Source: Fistulifera solaris
Lineage: Eukaryota > Bacillariophyta > Bacillariophyceae > Naviculales > Stauroneidaceae
Assembly (NCBI GenBank): GCA_030295235.1
Contig: AP026144.1
Location: 62,001-126,000 of the forward strand
DNA length: 64,000 nt
Reading direction: 5' to 3'
Part shown: piece by piece, positions 41,289-53,304 of the stretch
Layout of the letters: each line of letters opens with the position of its first letter
Position numbering within the stretch: the stretch's first letter is position 1
Program-made: the position numbers and the translations under genes
The notes under the pieces: generated by a model
The model's input: only the letters and a program-made list of their open reading frames with translations
The model's database searches: none
Told to the model about the DNA's origin: nothing

Positions 41289-42304
41289 TCGCTGTTAGCG
41301 GTCTTTAACTTTTGTTTGCTTTCCGTTTGGTTTTATGACGGAGAGAAAAGCAGGAAAATGATGCGGTTGCCGCTTGGCGCTTACCCGTAGATGTAACGTG
41401 TATTGCTTGGCATGAGAGAGGAGAAAGTTGGCGAAGTATAGGTTTAAAGATGGAAGTCTGGAGACAAACGCTTCTGATAGCACGGATCGACCACATTTTG
41501 AATCAGTATCCTTGGCTGCGTGTTCAAAATAAGGATGACGGACCTCAGAAACATGCAAATACTACTGAAGTGATTTCTGGTCTCATACGACGACAATTCG
41601 TCCTCTCGTTCGCAGAACATTCTCCGTATGTCTATAGATGCAAACTGAAACATCAAAATTACCACGACTGGATTGCAGTCACGAAAATATGGTACTCCAA
41701 TAAATAATGATAGACAAGGCAAACGAATTGGCCTACAAACGAAAGAAAGAGAGTTGTTTTTTTAAACAATTACTTATACTGTTCTCCTAGCAACTTCGTT
41801 CGGATCGCGACAACCCGAGCTTTCGCGTCGAATGCGTCCAGATTCCAGATAGCTCTGAAAGTGTTGTTTCAGACACGACGACTAAATTTCATTCACGATC
41901 CCGCACTATAAGCGCAACGAGCAACATGATAGAAGCGACGACCTAATTGAAACTCAAAACTCAAAACGCTTTATTGATTACTCTAGTATTGTTTATATTA
42001 TGTTCTTCAGTATGCAATCCGTTCCTTGTCATTCGGGTTGAAATCAGATAACCGGGCATAACTTTGGGCAGATAGAGAGAAAGCATTATGCCTTCATATC
42101 AAGTATTTCGGATTTCCGACGTCGTCTGCATGATGATCTTAATCATGGTCATGTTTCGCGATTTGCAGACCCAAATCTTATCACATTATCCTTTCTAACT
42201 TTCCATCATGTTTCATGTTTTTGTCCTGTCTTGTGTGTCGTCCAAGAGCTCAACACTGCAGTCATTTCTTTGGTGATGCGAATGAATAATTCTATTCTGC
42301 CACC
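41289..42304. other. Intergenic region upstream of the chitin synthase gene
   Basis: This 1-kb region lies between divergent genes, so it should hold two promoters. A plus-strand frame of 85 codons at 41450-41707 has no recognisable feature, and the opposite strand is equally open. I see no repeats. Confidence 0.45.
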
Positions 42305-45300
42305 ATGAATTGCGACAAGGAAAGCTATTTCGATTCTCCTTCTGCAGCGGAAATGAGCCATCGAGAAATGTCAGAGCTTTCCATGTCGTCCTCTCTGGAT
42401 AACGATGCCGATATGGAAGTCTTGAAGAAAATGATGCATCATCAGGCACTCATCGCACAAGCCATGGCCGGGAATCAGCAGCGTCAGACGAACCAGGACG
42501 TTGCTCGTTTGAGCTGCGAAAAGAACTGCTCGCTGCACGAGTTATTGCGCTTGAAGAGCAACTTTCCATGTCACACTCTGAATATTTTCCGCCTGGAATG
42601 ATGATGCAACCTTCTCCCCGCGGAATGGAGATGTTGTATCCTCATTCTATTCCGCCTAGGCACTTCTCGTCAAGTGCGAGTATCGGCGGTCATCAACATC
42701 AACACGGCAACCACGGATTCGATCAACATTTTTCTGTAGTGCCAATGATGTCGCCGTCTGTGCCTTTAATGCCGACACAGCCCTACCCAGGTTTCATATC
42801 GGCGCCGTGCTTCCCGATAGATGACATTGACGGTCGCAGTATCAGCAGCGTACATTCTAGCTTCTCAAGTCGATCGAGGTTTTCGCAACGCTCCAGCTTG
42901 TCGCGCTCTTCGTGTCGCTCGGCCTCTTCGAAATTGTCCAAAAAGAGGAAGAAAAAGAAATCGAAAAAAGAGAGACAGAGAGAACGAAACGGAGGATTCG
43001 ACCCGCCGTTGGACGAATATGTTCGTCCCGAACATCCTCCTGGTTCCAGATTCTGGAAACGATTCAGCTGGTGGATGACTTGTCTCGTGCCGGACTCCTG
43101 TATTCCTCGGGAAGGTACCACCGTCAAACAGGCATGGCGCGAAAAGGTCAGCATCTGTATCATGGCCCTCGCTCTCAGCGCTTTTGTGGTAGGAGGAATC
43201 GGATTTTTGCCCATTTACTTTTGTCGATCGAGTACCAGATATACGGCAGAGGAACTGCAGCACAGAGACGAGGCGTGGACATCCCTCTACGGACGGATCT
43301 ATATCTTCGACAGCACCTTTCGTCACCCAGGAGGCAATGACGGCACCATGAAACAACTCATTCAAAAGGACGCGTCGAAATTGTTTCCTCGTGCACCGTT
43401 GACGACTTTGCCCAAGTACTGTCTTGACACGGAGAAATCGGAGTATATTGCGCAGTCCCAGCAACCAAAATGTGATTTGACAGAGGAAGATGTTTCAGAA
43501 GGTGCCTATTGCCACGACTCAATTGTCGGGTTGCAAACGTCTTATGCCATCTTCGACCCGTGGTTGGATGGACAAGTCGTCATTCCGCGTTGGGAACTCG
43601 AAGAAGAAATGGATATGCAATACTTGCTTATCAAAAACAAGATTTACAACGTCACACAGTACATCAACGGGCTTCGCGATCCACACACCTATCGAATTGA
43701 TAAGAACCCCGATCATCCCAACGCTTACCTGGCCAAGAGCTTGCATTTAGCGATTGTGAACAAAGTGAATCAAGACGCTACACAGGTGTTTTACGACGTC
43801 TTCGAGAACGATGACTTTTTGTTTTGCTTGGATGAATTGTTTTTTGAGGCATACTTAGACGACCGATACGATCCCGTTTGCCAGTCAATTGGCATCTTCA
43901 TGTATATGTTTTTGTTCTTCGTCGTAGGGATGCTGACGATACAAGTCCTGTGTTCTCTTCTTTACCTTGCTCAAAAGTCTCGTACGTTCCTCGAAGAGCA
44001 TCTTCAGGCTGCTGTCATGATCATGGTTCCTTGTTACAACGAAGGAGAGACCGAACTGCGGAAAACCATTCGCTCCTGTCTCAACACTACTTATCCGTAT
44101 GAGAACAAAATTTTGGTCATCGTTTGTGACGGATGCGTTACCGGTAGCGACGAGAAGAAGAGCACGCCCGAGATTTGCGCCGACCTCCTTGGCTTCAACA
44201 TTGATTTCGATAACGACGAACAGCATCATTTTCTCAGTCTAGGAAAAAACAGGGACAATTTTGCCAGTGTATACGCGGGAACATACAGTGAGACAATCGA
44301 TTCCAAGAGTGGCAGCGAAAATAAGCGGCTCAAGTATGTCGTCATTGTGAAGCTTGGTAGCCCTAGAGAACGTAGCAGCCCTCGTGCCGGCAACCGAGGA
44401 AAACGAGATTCTCAACTAGTCCTGGCGGGAATGTTCAACCGTATTCACCACAATCGCCAACCATGCGAGCTGGATATGGCCATGGTGAAAGAACTCTTCA
44501 GTTTGGGTCTTCCGGCAAAGGACATTGAGTATTTGATGACCATTGATGCGGATACTCGTGTGGAGGAAGAGTCGATAAATCACATGGTGTATGCAATGGA
44601 GCACGACAAATTGATCCTTGCCTGTTGCGGAGAAACGCAAGTGGATAACAAAAGCAATTCGTTGGTCACTGCGATGCAAGTCTTTGAGTACTATTCTTCT
44701 CATCACTTGAAAAAGGCATTCGAATCGGTCTTCGGTTGCGTGACTTGCTTGCCCGGATGCTTTACCATGTACGTTTTGGTCTACGTGCTTTCGCTTGCTA
44801 TTTGAATGAAAGCTACGAATCTCACTTTGATCTTAAATCAATCTTCAGGTATCGGGTTTTCACGGACGACATGAAGTGCTTAATCGCCAGCGATGGTGTT
44901 TATCAAGATTACAGTCGAAACGATGTACCCTCATTGCACGAGAAGAATCTATTTGAGCTGGGCGAAGATCGAATGCTAACCACCCTCTTGTTGCAGCATT
45001 TTCCCGGGATGCGTCTTTCTTTCGTTCCCGAAGCCATTTGCTGGACCATTGTCCCGCATACATTTGCGATTTTACTTTCTCAACGACGACGCTGGATCAA
45101 TAGCACATTTCACAACATGTACGAGCTTTTGAAAGTCGAAAACATGTGCGGAATTTGCTTTCTCAGCATGAAAACAGTGGTTATCATGGACATGATCGTA
45201 ACGATGATTCTTCCCGCTTCTCTTGTTTACATAGGCTATCTGACATACCTATTCATTTCGCAACCCGAAACATTGGACACCTTTGTCCTTATGTTTTACG

Positions 45301-45947
45301 GCGCAACGTTTGTTATGCAAATGCTCTCCTTTCTGGTACGCAGTCGTTGGGATTACATTTGGTGGTTCGCAATCTTCACTGTTGTGGGTATTCCAGTGTT
45401 CTATTTCATTTTGCCAATCTACGCCTTCGCCCATATGGACGACTTTTCATGGGGGAAAACACGCCAGATCGGCACGAGCACACAGATGAAGCTTGAAGCT
45501 GCTATTCATGATTCTGAAGACGATAGCACAAAATTTGACGACTTCGGCCACACATCAACAAGCGAGAGTGTCAAATCGTCTGTCAGATCCAATGAATCGG
45601 AAGGGGCGCAGATAGATGAGACTCGACTCGACGGAATGGATGATGTCCGCTGTCAATCAAATATAGAAGAAAGTCGAGCTGCAGTCACAAAGCGAAGTTT
45701 GTTGACGCCGAATGAGGTGTTAGAAGAGAAACATACTACGAGAGTACAAAGCTCCGAGAATGGGAGCTCGTGTGTCAGTTTCGACGGGTTTCGTGCGAAT
45801 CCCGTCCAAAATCGAGACGATAGCAGCGTTGGCTCTCACCGTTCGCGTCGATCCACGCGAAGCCAAAGAAGTCATCGATCATCCAAGAGCAACCAAACAA
45901 GCAAGAGGGAAGCGTCGACATTTGTGAAGTACCAGGCATTGCCGTAG
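42305..45947 (+). CDS. Chitin synthase, fungal division-2-like with cytochrome b5-like segment, two exons, one homopolymer frameshift
   Basis: This membrane glycosyltransferase (GT2) builds chitin from UDP-GlcNAc. The exons are 42305-44768 and 44849-45947, with an 80-bp phase-2 intron (GTACGT to CAG). The N-terminal part is a Ser/His-rich cytosolic stretch. A membrane span lies near 288, and a cytochrome b5-like patch (FDSTFRHPGGNDG) near 340. The catalytic region holds VPCYNEGE, MTIDADTRVEEE at about 747, CLPGCFTMYR, EDR at 861-863 and QRRRW at 900-904. Membrane spans and a Ser-rich tail follow. The frame shifts at the TTT run 42508-42510. One missing T joins DVAR to FELRKELLAARVIALEEQ and gives 1187 residues. 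Diatoms are known to make chitin fibres. This one most resembles fungal CHS3-type enzymes. Both flanking genes are paralogues of each other. Confidence 0.93.
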
Positions 45948-46112
45948 ATGTTGCTAATTCATTACACTTCAAACGTCAAAGATCGTAGTAGACTAGTTTC
46001 CAAGAGAAAATGAATAAAAATGGATTTTCTCTTTAGTTCCATTATCATGTAGATTTGCCTACTGTACAAAAATATAACCAAAAGACTCAGGAAGCGCTCG
46101 ACCAGATATGGA

Positions 46113-46895
46113 TCAAGCAGCCGACGCGGCTGCAATATCTGTGGGAATCTCGTAAGCTCCCTCCTCTTCATCGATTTCGCAAAAGTAAGAGTACTCAGTC
46201 ATGATCTGGTTGGAGAACTCGACAGCGACAGCTTGTAATCCGAGAACTGTTGCGGTTCTCTCGATGCAGCACAATACGAAAACGTGCAATGACGAGACCT
46301 GCGATCTCAAAGAATCATCGTAAATGCCGTTGCAAAGCATTCTCTCTAGTAGAATCGCATTCTGTCCCCATATTTCTAGTGCTTTGTCAGCAAGCTGTAA
46401 ATTGTTTGGTTGTTGTTCCCAAGCGCATATGAAAGCGCTCGCTAGATTGTTGAGTATGATTGACTCGAACACTCCGCAATGGAACGGCGATCTTTCGGCG
46501 CGTGAAATGGGAGACTCAGCAAAACTGAGAAAAGTCAGATTGAAGGAAGTAGAATTCAGCAATATAATTTGTTCCACTTCATTGTGTAAAGCAGTTGTGA
46601 GAGACTCATGGGGCATATCTCGTCGACAGATGCGCAGAAATGAGTGACGCTCGTCTCGCCTTTCTTCTTGAAGACTAACGAAGTCCTTCCAACAAGCTAA
46701 AAACTGATTCGCCCTAGCCATAATTTGATGGACACTCTCTGGTGAATGAAGGCACCGAAGAAGGCTAAGCGAGTCACAGAACGCCGCAATGGCAAGCTCG
46801 TGACAATCATGACTGACGAGAGATAGTCCGATGTTATTCAAGGCAAGAGCCGCAGCAACATTCGTCTCGGCTGTCATCTTTCGTAATCCGCACAA
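46113..46895 (-). CDS. Helical-repeat (TPR-like) hypothetical protein, paralogue of 40533-41288
   Basis: This 260-residue protein begins with a TPR-like helix pair (ALALNNIGLSLVSHDCHELA), matching the paralogue's ALNNLGVSLAKRNWLDHA. Other shared blocks are the AFCDSL/VFIKTV helix, a LLNSTSFNLTFLSF segment matching LHLIYFTETIDFSE, and IERTATVLGLQ matching LQDTSTVLNLE. The C-terminus is acidic and ends in Ala/Ser (AAASAA), like AEAA of the paralogue. Overall identity is low, so the duplication is old or the proteins evolve fast. Function unknown. Its stop is about 165 bp from the chitin synthase stop, so the two genes converge. Confidence 0.65.
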   Translation of the reverse strand: MCGLRKMTAETNVAAALALNNIGLSLVSHDCHELAIAAFCDSLSLLRCLHSPESVHQIMARANQFLACWKDFVSLQEERRDERHSFLRICRRDMPHESLTTALHNEVEQIILLNSTSFNLTFLSFAESPISRAERSPFHCGVFESIILNNLASAFICAWEQQPNNLQLADKALEIWGQNAILLERMLCNGIYDDSLRSQVSSLHVFVLCCIERTATVLGLQAVAVEFSNQIMTEYSYFCEIDEEEGAYEIPTDIAAASAA

Positions 46896-47727
46896 TGAGA
46901 TAGTTGAAAAAATAAAGGAAGGAACAATTGGCTTGAGAATTGTGAGTGCCTCATGTCTGCCGTCGATATTGGTTGTAGGCTAACAAATTGCTGCTTTCAA
47001 ACCATGATGTCGTAAATGCGAACAGTGCTTCATCGATTTCATGAATAGAGTTGCGAATGCGAACAGTTCGGTCTGCGCGCAGCCAGCTGCCAAGTCATTC
47101 CACGACAGCGTTCAATAGTCAGTGCGAACACTTCCAGTTATTTTCCGAAAGGAGACATTCACTAAGACACTTCCCTGGTTTTGTCATTCGTATAAGAAAT
47201 TAAGTAGGGGCAAGTTTTTGATTTCTGTTTATGTGTTTCCTTGGGCCAATACCAGGTACGGAGTACTTGTGTACCAGGTAATTTCGGAGTTTGGATACGG
47301 CTGAGGGTATGTACAAAGTACGAACATGATAAACATCTTTCAAACGGATAGGCATTTGCCAGTCGTTGCCAGTGGCTCTCATGATTCATTTGAGAATCAT
47401 GCGGAGAGGACAACTACAATCTGCATGGCAAGACCTTCCAGCTAATAATTAAAGATCATGAACCCATCAAGACCTCGAACGCGCCGTTGATACATGAACG
47501 AAGGAAAGAGCCCATTATTTTCCCGATTTGCAGACCTTTGCGAGTCTTTCGGAGAGAATGTCACTTAAGCTATTCTCACCTCAGTGCAAGCATGCATTAA
47601 TCCCTAGCCGATAGCCTATGACTCTCTATGAAACCTAAATCATCGGTTTCATTCTATCATTCTGCAAATTCCTCGAACCGACGGTCGCGCGGTCACTCTT
47701 TAATAAATTTATTCTATTCTGCTCACA
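46896..47727. other. Intergenic spacer with a double TACCAGGTA site
   Basis: This stretch of about 830 bp has no supported gene. TACCAGGTA occurs at 47250-47258 and again at 47272-47280. The first overlaps TACGGAGTA (47257-47265). I see no other repeats. Confidence 0.45.
47250..47280. promoter_or_regulatory. Clustered TACCAGGTA x2 plus TACGGAGTA
   Basis: Three 9-mer palindrome-like sites lie within 31 bp. This is the tightest cluster of the dispersed motif in the window. It lies 355 bp upstream of the minus-strand gene that starts at 46895. Any regulatory role is inferred from enrichment only. Confidence 0.35.
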
Positions 47728-48981
47728 CTAACAAGCGAAAACAACGATCAGCCACGAAACCAGAGTACAACTTAGCCGACTGCTCCAGATCGTGGCATCG
47801 GAAGACAGAAACACAGGCGACAAGGCAATCGGTCCTTCAACAAAGAACGAAGTTTCTGCCGTCGGGGCTTCACTCTCACGAAACACAGGCGCCTCTGTGC
47901 GCTTAACGGGCGGGGCGACGGGTCGTGTTGGTTCTTCGTTCAGCGGTGTCGGTGAGAGTGTCGGCGACTGCGATGGCTTCGGTGATTGCAATTGACTCTG
48001 CTCCTGCGAAGGACTTTCCGTGTCTGCTGTCGTTTGAGCCAGGGTTGGTTCGCCGGTAGGCGGTGGCGTTTCGACGGCGTCGTAGGAGGGGATGTTTGGG
48101 GAGCTGCAGTTGGAGTGCGTGTGGGAGAAAGTGTGGGAGCAGGCACCGGGGCGTATGTTGGAAGAGGTGTGGGCTCAAGGGTCGGTACAATGACTGGGAC
48201 GGGCGCCGCCGTCGGCATAAAAGTAACATCCCCCCTGATTGAAAAAGGCCAAGGCTTCCGCTTGAAAATTATTGAGTTCCGTATCAAAGCAATTGTAGCC
48301 AAAGTAGGGATAGAAATTGGGACAAGAGAATGATTGACGTCCACTGCCATCACAATCGAGACAAGCCACTTGACAGCTTTCTCCATCCACAAACAGCTCC
48401 TGAGGACACTGTACGTAGCAATACGGTTGACTTCCGAATGTCGTCCAGTCCGCATTACTGTCACACAGTTGTACCGACTGCACTGAGAGCAATGTCTTTT
48501 GACTGTATTTTTCGGGCGCCGTAAACACTTCGCTCGATTCTACTGATGCCAAAATGCTGCCACTGACGAAATTAAACGTAAGAGTAGTTGTCGAGCAATA
48601 TGCACCGTCTTGCAGTACAGTAGAAGAATCCGGAAAGAAATAATTCTCCCGATCGTTGGGATCGTTGTAACATCGCGGTCGTGTTTCTTCCAAACGAATC
48701 ACCCATCGGTTTGTCAAATCACCGCCGCATTCAATAAAAGTACTCGGAGAAGTCGTTTTGCAGTACATAGAAATAGAGCATGTACTACTGAGGCTCACTA
48801 ACTCTTCGAAAGCACATCCTCCGATTGCCTCCAAGTGCCGTCGATGATGATGAGCGTGTTGTAGGGACGACTCCACGAAATCATCCTCAGCATTGCTGTA
48901 ACTGCTGCTGTAACTTATTGAAGTAGGATCGATAGCATTCGCCCATGACAGTAAAAAGGAAAGAAACAAATAAGATTTCAT
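47728..48981 (-). CDS. Secreted Cys-rich protein with Pro/Thr-rich stalk and C-terminal GPI-like tail, two frameshifts
   Basis: The signal peptide is MKSYLFLSFLLSWANA (start 48981). The ectodomain, about 40-265, has many Cys and includes CYNDPNDRENYFFPD and CYVQCPQELFVDGESC. It is followed by a stalk of about 110 residues made of PT/TP repeats (PTYAPVPAPTLSPTRTPTAA), probably O-glycosylated. The C-terminal stretch (SRLSCTLVSWLIVVFAC) is hydrophobic, like a GPI-anchor signal. Two single-base shifts interrupt the frame. One is an extra A in the A4 run at 48219-48222 and the other a missing base near 48081. Corrected, the product is 417 residues and the Pro/Thr pattern runs through without a gap. 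Likely a cell-surface protein. No domain is recognised. Confidence 0.65.
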
Positions 48982-49556
48982 GATTATATTCAAGAAAGAT
49001 GATGCAACGAAGAAGCGTTTGCGTGAAATATCACAAGTGAAAATAGGTGCGATACTGGCATGAACAAAACAAAACAAACGAGAGGAGAAAACGAGGCGTT
49101 GCTTGGAAGCGCACGGTTCCAAAAAAATCACACTTTCTGAGCCACTCCACTCTCAAAGTGGTACGAATGCAAAACAAGAATCAAATGTTGTTTTACACTA
49201 CCATAAAACAACCGTACCAGATTCTTTACTTAAGCAACATATTCCACTGGATCGGATATGGAATTTGGAATCCAGCATTCAAAGAACGAATGAAAATATT
49301 GCCTCAACTCAAAAGTCGTGTGGTCGTGCGTATGATTTCAGTCCCTACTGGTAGTTATTCCTCGCCCGCTTCATGCCCGCTTGATCACTTTTTTGGAAGG
49401 GAAAAGATTCTGAAACACCAATGGGCTACGTACAGTACGTAGCATCACGGAAAACGAGCATAAGATACCCAACAATGAATCTCAAAAGTCACTTGATTAA
49501 TCACGAAAAGCTTCAATGGCGCAAATATTCATTAGTTCTATTCATCTATCATCACC
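48982..49556. other. Divergent promoter region, no gene seen
   Basis: This stretch of about 575 bp lies between the secreted Cys-rich gene (minus) and the first rhodanese-like gene (plus). Both promoters should lie here. No repeat or RNA was noticed. Confidence 0.45.
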
Positions 49557-50210
49557 ATGTTCTTTTCAGTCCACAAGAAATCGCAAATCAAAGGGCTGTT
49601 CTTCTTCGTCGTCGCACTCATGTTTTGCGAGCCTTCCAAAGCAGAGATAACGATTCTTTCGTCAGTGGCTTTTCGACAGGACATTGAATCGTTTGATCTC
49701 GTTATTGATGCGCGATCGACACGAGAATATGCCAACGGACACATCGAAAATGCTATATTGGTACCGGAACTCGGTTTGCGCGAAAATCAAGTGAATGCAG
49801 GACAACTGGCGACAGCGATGAAGCGTCTCGAGGGTTGCCGCTCGTGTCGTGTGGCTGTCTACAGTTCGACCGGACGCAAAGCCATGATTGCGGCGCAGCA
49901 ATTAGAAGCAATCGGAAAGTTCGAGCAAATTTTCAATGGGTTGGGTGTAGACGATTGGATGAAAGCCGGTTTCCCGCTGGTCACGACGAGACCGAGTGCT
50001 TCGGCGGCGCGCTGTCTGGGTACTTCCGAAGCTTTTTGTTCCGCCAACTCGGACATTAGCCCCACCGAAAATGATACCGGCAACAACGCTATCGCGCAGG
50101 TTCCTGGAAAGAAAATAGTTCCTCCTACAGCGGACAAAGATGCTTTGAAATTGTATGCAGAAGTCAACACTCCAGGCAACGTGCGCCGTCGAAAGCGCGT
50201 TCGTGGTTGA
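49557..50210 (+). CDS. Secreted rhodanese-like protein 1, catalytic Cys replaced by Ser
   Basis: This 217-residue protein has a signal peptide (GLFFFVVALMFCEPSKAE after a short basic start) and one rhodanese fold. The rhodanese marks are LVIDARSTREYANGHIENA at about 48-66, the active loop VYSSTGRK and NGLGVDDWMKAGFPLV. The loop normally carries the sulfur-transfer Cys just after the Tyr. Here that position is Ser103, so sulfurtransferase activity is unlikely. A Cys pair (EGCRSC) and two further Cys suggest disulfides, fitting secretion. The tail is basic and ends RRRKRVRG. A second copy with the same layout follows at 50792. A binding or regulatory role is more likely than catalysis. Confidence 0.8.
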   Translation: MFFSVHKKSQIKGLFFFVVALMFCEPSKAEITILSSVAFRQDIESFDLVIDARSTREYANGHIENAILVPELGLRENQVNAGQLATAMKRLEGCRSCRVAVYSSTGRKAMIAAQQLEAIGKFEQIFNGLGVDDWMKAGFPLVTTRPSASAARCLGTSEAFCSANSDISPTENDTGNNAIAQVPGKKIVPPTADKDALKLYAEVNTPGNVRRRKRVRG

Positions 50211-50791
50211 ACGTTTAAAGCGCTTTACGTCGTCGCTGATGATGATTCATCGTAAGCGATCACTGATTATAAACAATGAGAGATGATTCTTGATATACAG
50301 CTTCTAAAGACATCTTTCTTTCACCCGGAGTGTAATGCTAGGTTTACACGGTCTTCTATCTATCTCCGAAAAAGAGCCTCCGAAAGATACCTCGCACCTC
50401 GCGTGCCGCGAAAATTTCAAAAAGCGTGTTCAATAAGTCTTAACCTTGTTTGCGACTCCGTTGGATTTTTGCGCCATTCTAATTCATCATCAACGGAAAT
50501 AAGAATGTCACTTATTTGTACAAACATCTCATTACTACTACCAATACATAGACGCCAGGAACGTGTGTGACGTACAGTGTACTATCAAATGATTGGCATC
50601 TACGAACAAAAGAACATTTCTCGAGAGCCAGCCGTTGTTTCCACAAATGATGGCATTGCTCGACATGCAATGCCCAAAAATAGCCCGGATCCTTTTTCAA
50701 AGTAAAGATTGGCTCATAATAACGAATCATTTTGCAGAGGAACAGTGCAGGTATCATTGCCATTATTTCAAACGCAACAAATCACAATAGA
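50211..50791. other. Spacer between the two rhodanese-like genes, no gene seen
   Basis: This spacer of about 580 bp separates tandem paralogues on the same strand. It should hold the promoter of copy 2. No repeats or RNA were noticed. Confidence 0.45.
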
Positions 50792-51476
50792 ATGAAAACT
50801 TTTGCGCTCGTTTTCTTCTTGAGTCAATACGTCCTTTCGACGCAAGCTGTTATACGCGTCTTGACATCGCAAACGTTCTTTCGCGGCATTGAAGACGGTC
50901 GTTTTGATGTCATTGGCGACAGTCGATCGGCTGAAGACTATAATCGAGAACATATTGCCAATGTGACGCATTTAGAACTCTTGCACTTGGCGGGGCGACC
51001 CAATCAGAAAGCCACTCCAGAGGATTTAGAGGGGTGCGAATTTTGTCACATTGTTCTTTATTCTACTGACGGCAACCGAGCACAAGAGGCATTGCAAATA
51101 TTAGAAGACGCTGGTTTCAAGAATCTATACAATGGCTTGGGTGTTGTGCAATGGGCTGCTGCGGGCTTTCCGTTGGTGACAAGGTCCGAGAACGTCGTGC
51201 CACCCTGCACTACTAGTCGTAGAGTCAGTGCGCAATGTGAAGAGAGACACCAGGCCAACAATCCTACTGCTCCAGCTCCTGTCAGAGCACCCATTCCTAC
51301 CGTACGACCGCCCGCACCGGCAACGGCTCCGGTGCGGCCACCATCGCCTTCCCCCTCCAGTTGTACCTGTCAAGAAAGTGGTGCCGAAAGATCCGCTTAA
51401 AGATGCTCTCAAAATTGCTAGCGCAACGGATATAAGCCGAGGAAGCTTAAATCGTCGACGAGTACGGGGTGATTAG
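50792..51476 (+). CDS. Secreted rhodanese-like protein 2, catalytic Cys replaced by Ser, one frameshift
   Basis: The ATG at 50792 starts a signal peptide (MKTFALVFFLSQYVLSTQA). The rhodanese fold shows FDVIGDSRSAEDYNREHIAN and the active loop LYSTDGNR, with Ser91 at the catalytic Cys position, as in copy 1. NGLGVVQWAAAGFPLV matches NGLGVDDWMKAGFPLV of copy 1. A Pro-rich linker of about 40 residues is followed by VPKDPLKDALKIASA and a basic end NRRRVRGD, both with counterparts in copy 1. The frame shifts at the TT 51349-51350 within the Pro-rich part. Removing one base gives 227 residues and restores the shared C-terminus. The tandem arrangement and the shared Ser argue for a duplication after loss of the Cys. 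Confidence 0.75.
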
Positions 51477-53304
51477 GACTAAATGTGATCACTTGAGTCG
51501 CACGAGTGCTCCGTGCTTGTAGCACATGCATTGAGTAATACAGTTGTTCATGTTAAATTACATCATTCACTTTTACAGCTTTGTATGAGCCTGCTCATCT
51601 GGTTTGTTGTACTAAAGCAGTCGTTTATTGTTGCGTGTTGTTCCTTTTTCCATACTTATAAAGAATAGAATCAGTGAGTCTCGCATAGTCTCACAAGTTT
51701 AAGCGTATGGACAAGAACGCACAAAATTGTTGTTATGATACCTTAGCTGTCTTGTCTACAAAAACTAGAGTCCACTGACAATGGCTTGATTTACACACGG
51801 TGCATACAGAGTGCGAAGTCAAGGCGACACGACCTTCTCGGATCACCCAGCTGACGCGTGATGCGATGATGCGCAGCTTTTTCGAGGTTGCGGTGGCAAC
51901 TTGTGTAGTTGCTCCTGAAGTTGCGGTTGTTTTGTTTGTTGTTTATGTTTCGCGTAAAGCATGCGCTGCAAAGGCTCCTGGGCAATCTTTAGCTGTTGCT
52001 GATGTGAGAGAGTGCCCTCCGTCGGCCGATTGGTGACAAGAGCGACGTAGAGCAAGAAGAAGAGGCTTCCGACATTGCGGACGAAGAAGATTCATCTCCA
52101 ATCAACATTAACTTTGGCAACTCTTGGCGCAATTCGCTGGTATTTCGACGTCTTTGTGTGGAAGTATAGCAGGGAGAAATGATCGGAGAGTAGTTTGTCG
52201 CGTCATACCAATGGTCATTCGATGTTTGAGTCATTATATGCTAGCTATTGGTCAAGTTTGTTTGTTGTTTGATGGTTATGTTTGGTGTTGGTTTTCATGA
52301 AGTAATTGCAATAAATATAAGGAGGGTTGTTTTTCTCTTCGTGTGAGAGGGAAGTATCAATTGTGTGAAGTGTGAAATGATGGGGCTGATGAGAAATGAA
52401 CGTCGTTTGTCGTTTGTGCATTGGGAAAAGGGAGACCACAATCCACAGAAACTCTTACAGTACAAAGTTTATGGTTATGGTATGTGGCATGGACATAATC
52501 GTACGAAGAACGAAGAACGAAGAACTTCAAGTCGAAATCATAGTCGGAGTAGTCTCCGTCTCCCGACTCTGAGAGAGTGTCTACACCGCCCCGAATTCGA
52601 ATTCCTTGAACTTTCAACTTTCAACCAACTTTGATAAAGTAATCACAAGACACAGTTCTTGGAAATCTTCGCCGTTCGTTGCACTTTAATCTTGCAAGAT
52701 AAGCCTCGGTGTCAGGCAGCAATCAGTCAGAGTCAGACTACATACAAAGTGTAGAAGGATAGTATTTTTGGTTCTTGGTTATCGGTTATTACGTAGTAAT
52801 TATTTATGAAGAAAAAGTGTCAGTTACGTTGTTTGGGTCGTGTTTTCTAAACTAGTGCTTTTCGTTGGATGATAAAAATATTTGTAGTAGTAGTCACCCA
52901 GCGGCCAGCGGGATTCGCTACCAGCACTGCACGGTCATTTTTTCTTAGTTTAGAGTTCAGACACTCCCGACTCCCGATTTAAAAGGGGGGAGAGATTTTC
53001 GCGCCAGCCAATCTCCAACGTCAAAGTCGTGTCTGAGTCACACGTGCCTCGTTTTGCAATCCTTCCCGCGTGTTTGTATGTTTGTATCCCGTGTTTGGAT
53101 GAAATCGTGGCTCATTGGACGTGCCGTTTTACAACCGTTTGACTTGTCATCCTTTTTCGTTTTTGCCATTATCATTATTTATCATTACCAGGTACTACGT
53201 ACAAGTAACAGCCCAACACGCACCACGACAGCACGACGGTGCATTTCAGTTCGCTTTTTCTTTGTTTTCATTTGTTTTGAATCCTTTTGTATTTGTAAGC
53301 GAAA
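51477..53304. other. Long gene-poor stretch, one weak Gln-rich frame on the minus strand
   Basis: This is 1.8 kb between the second rhodanese-like gene and the GH72 gene. Minus-strand frames at 51989-52234 (Ser-rich, MTQTSNDHWYDATNYSP) and at 51843-52055 (Gln-rich) could be two parts of one small gene split by a frameshift near 52020, but nothing else supports it. One TACCAGGTA lies at 53186-53194, 111 bp before the GH72 start. No other features were seen. Confidence 0.3.
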
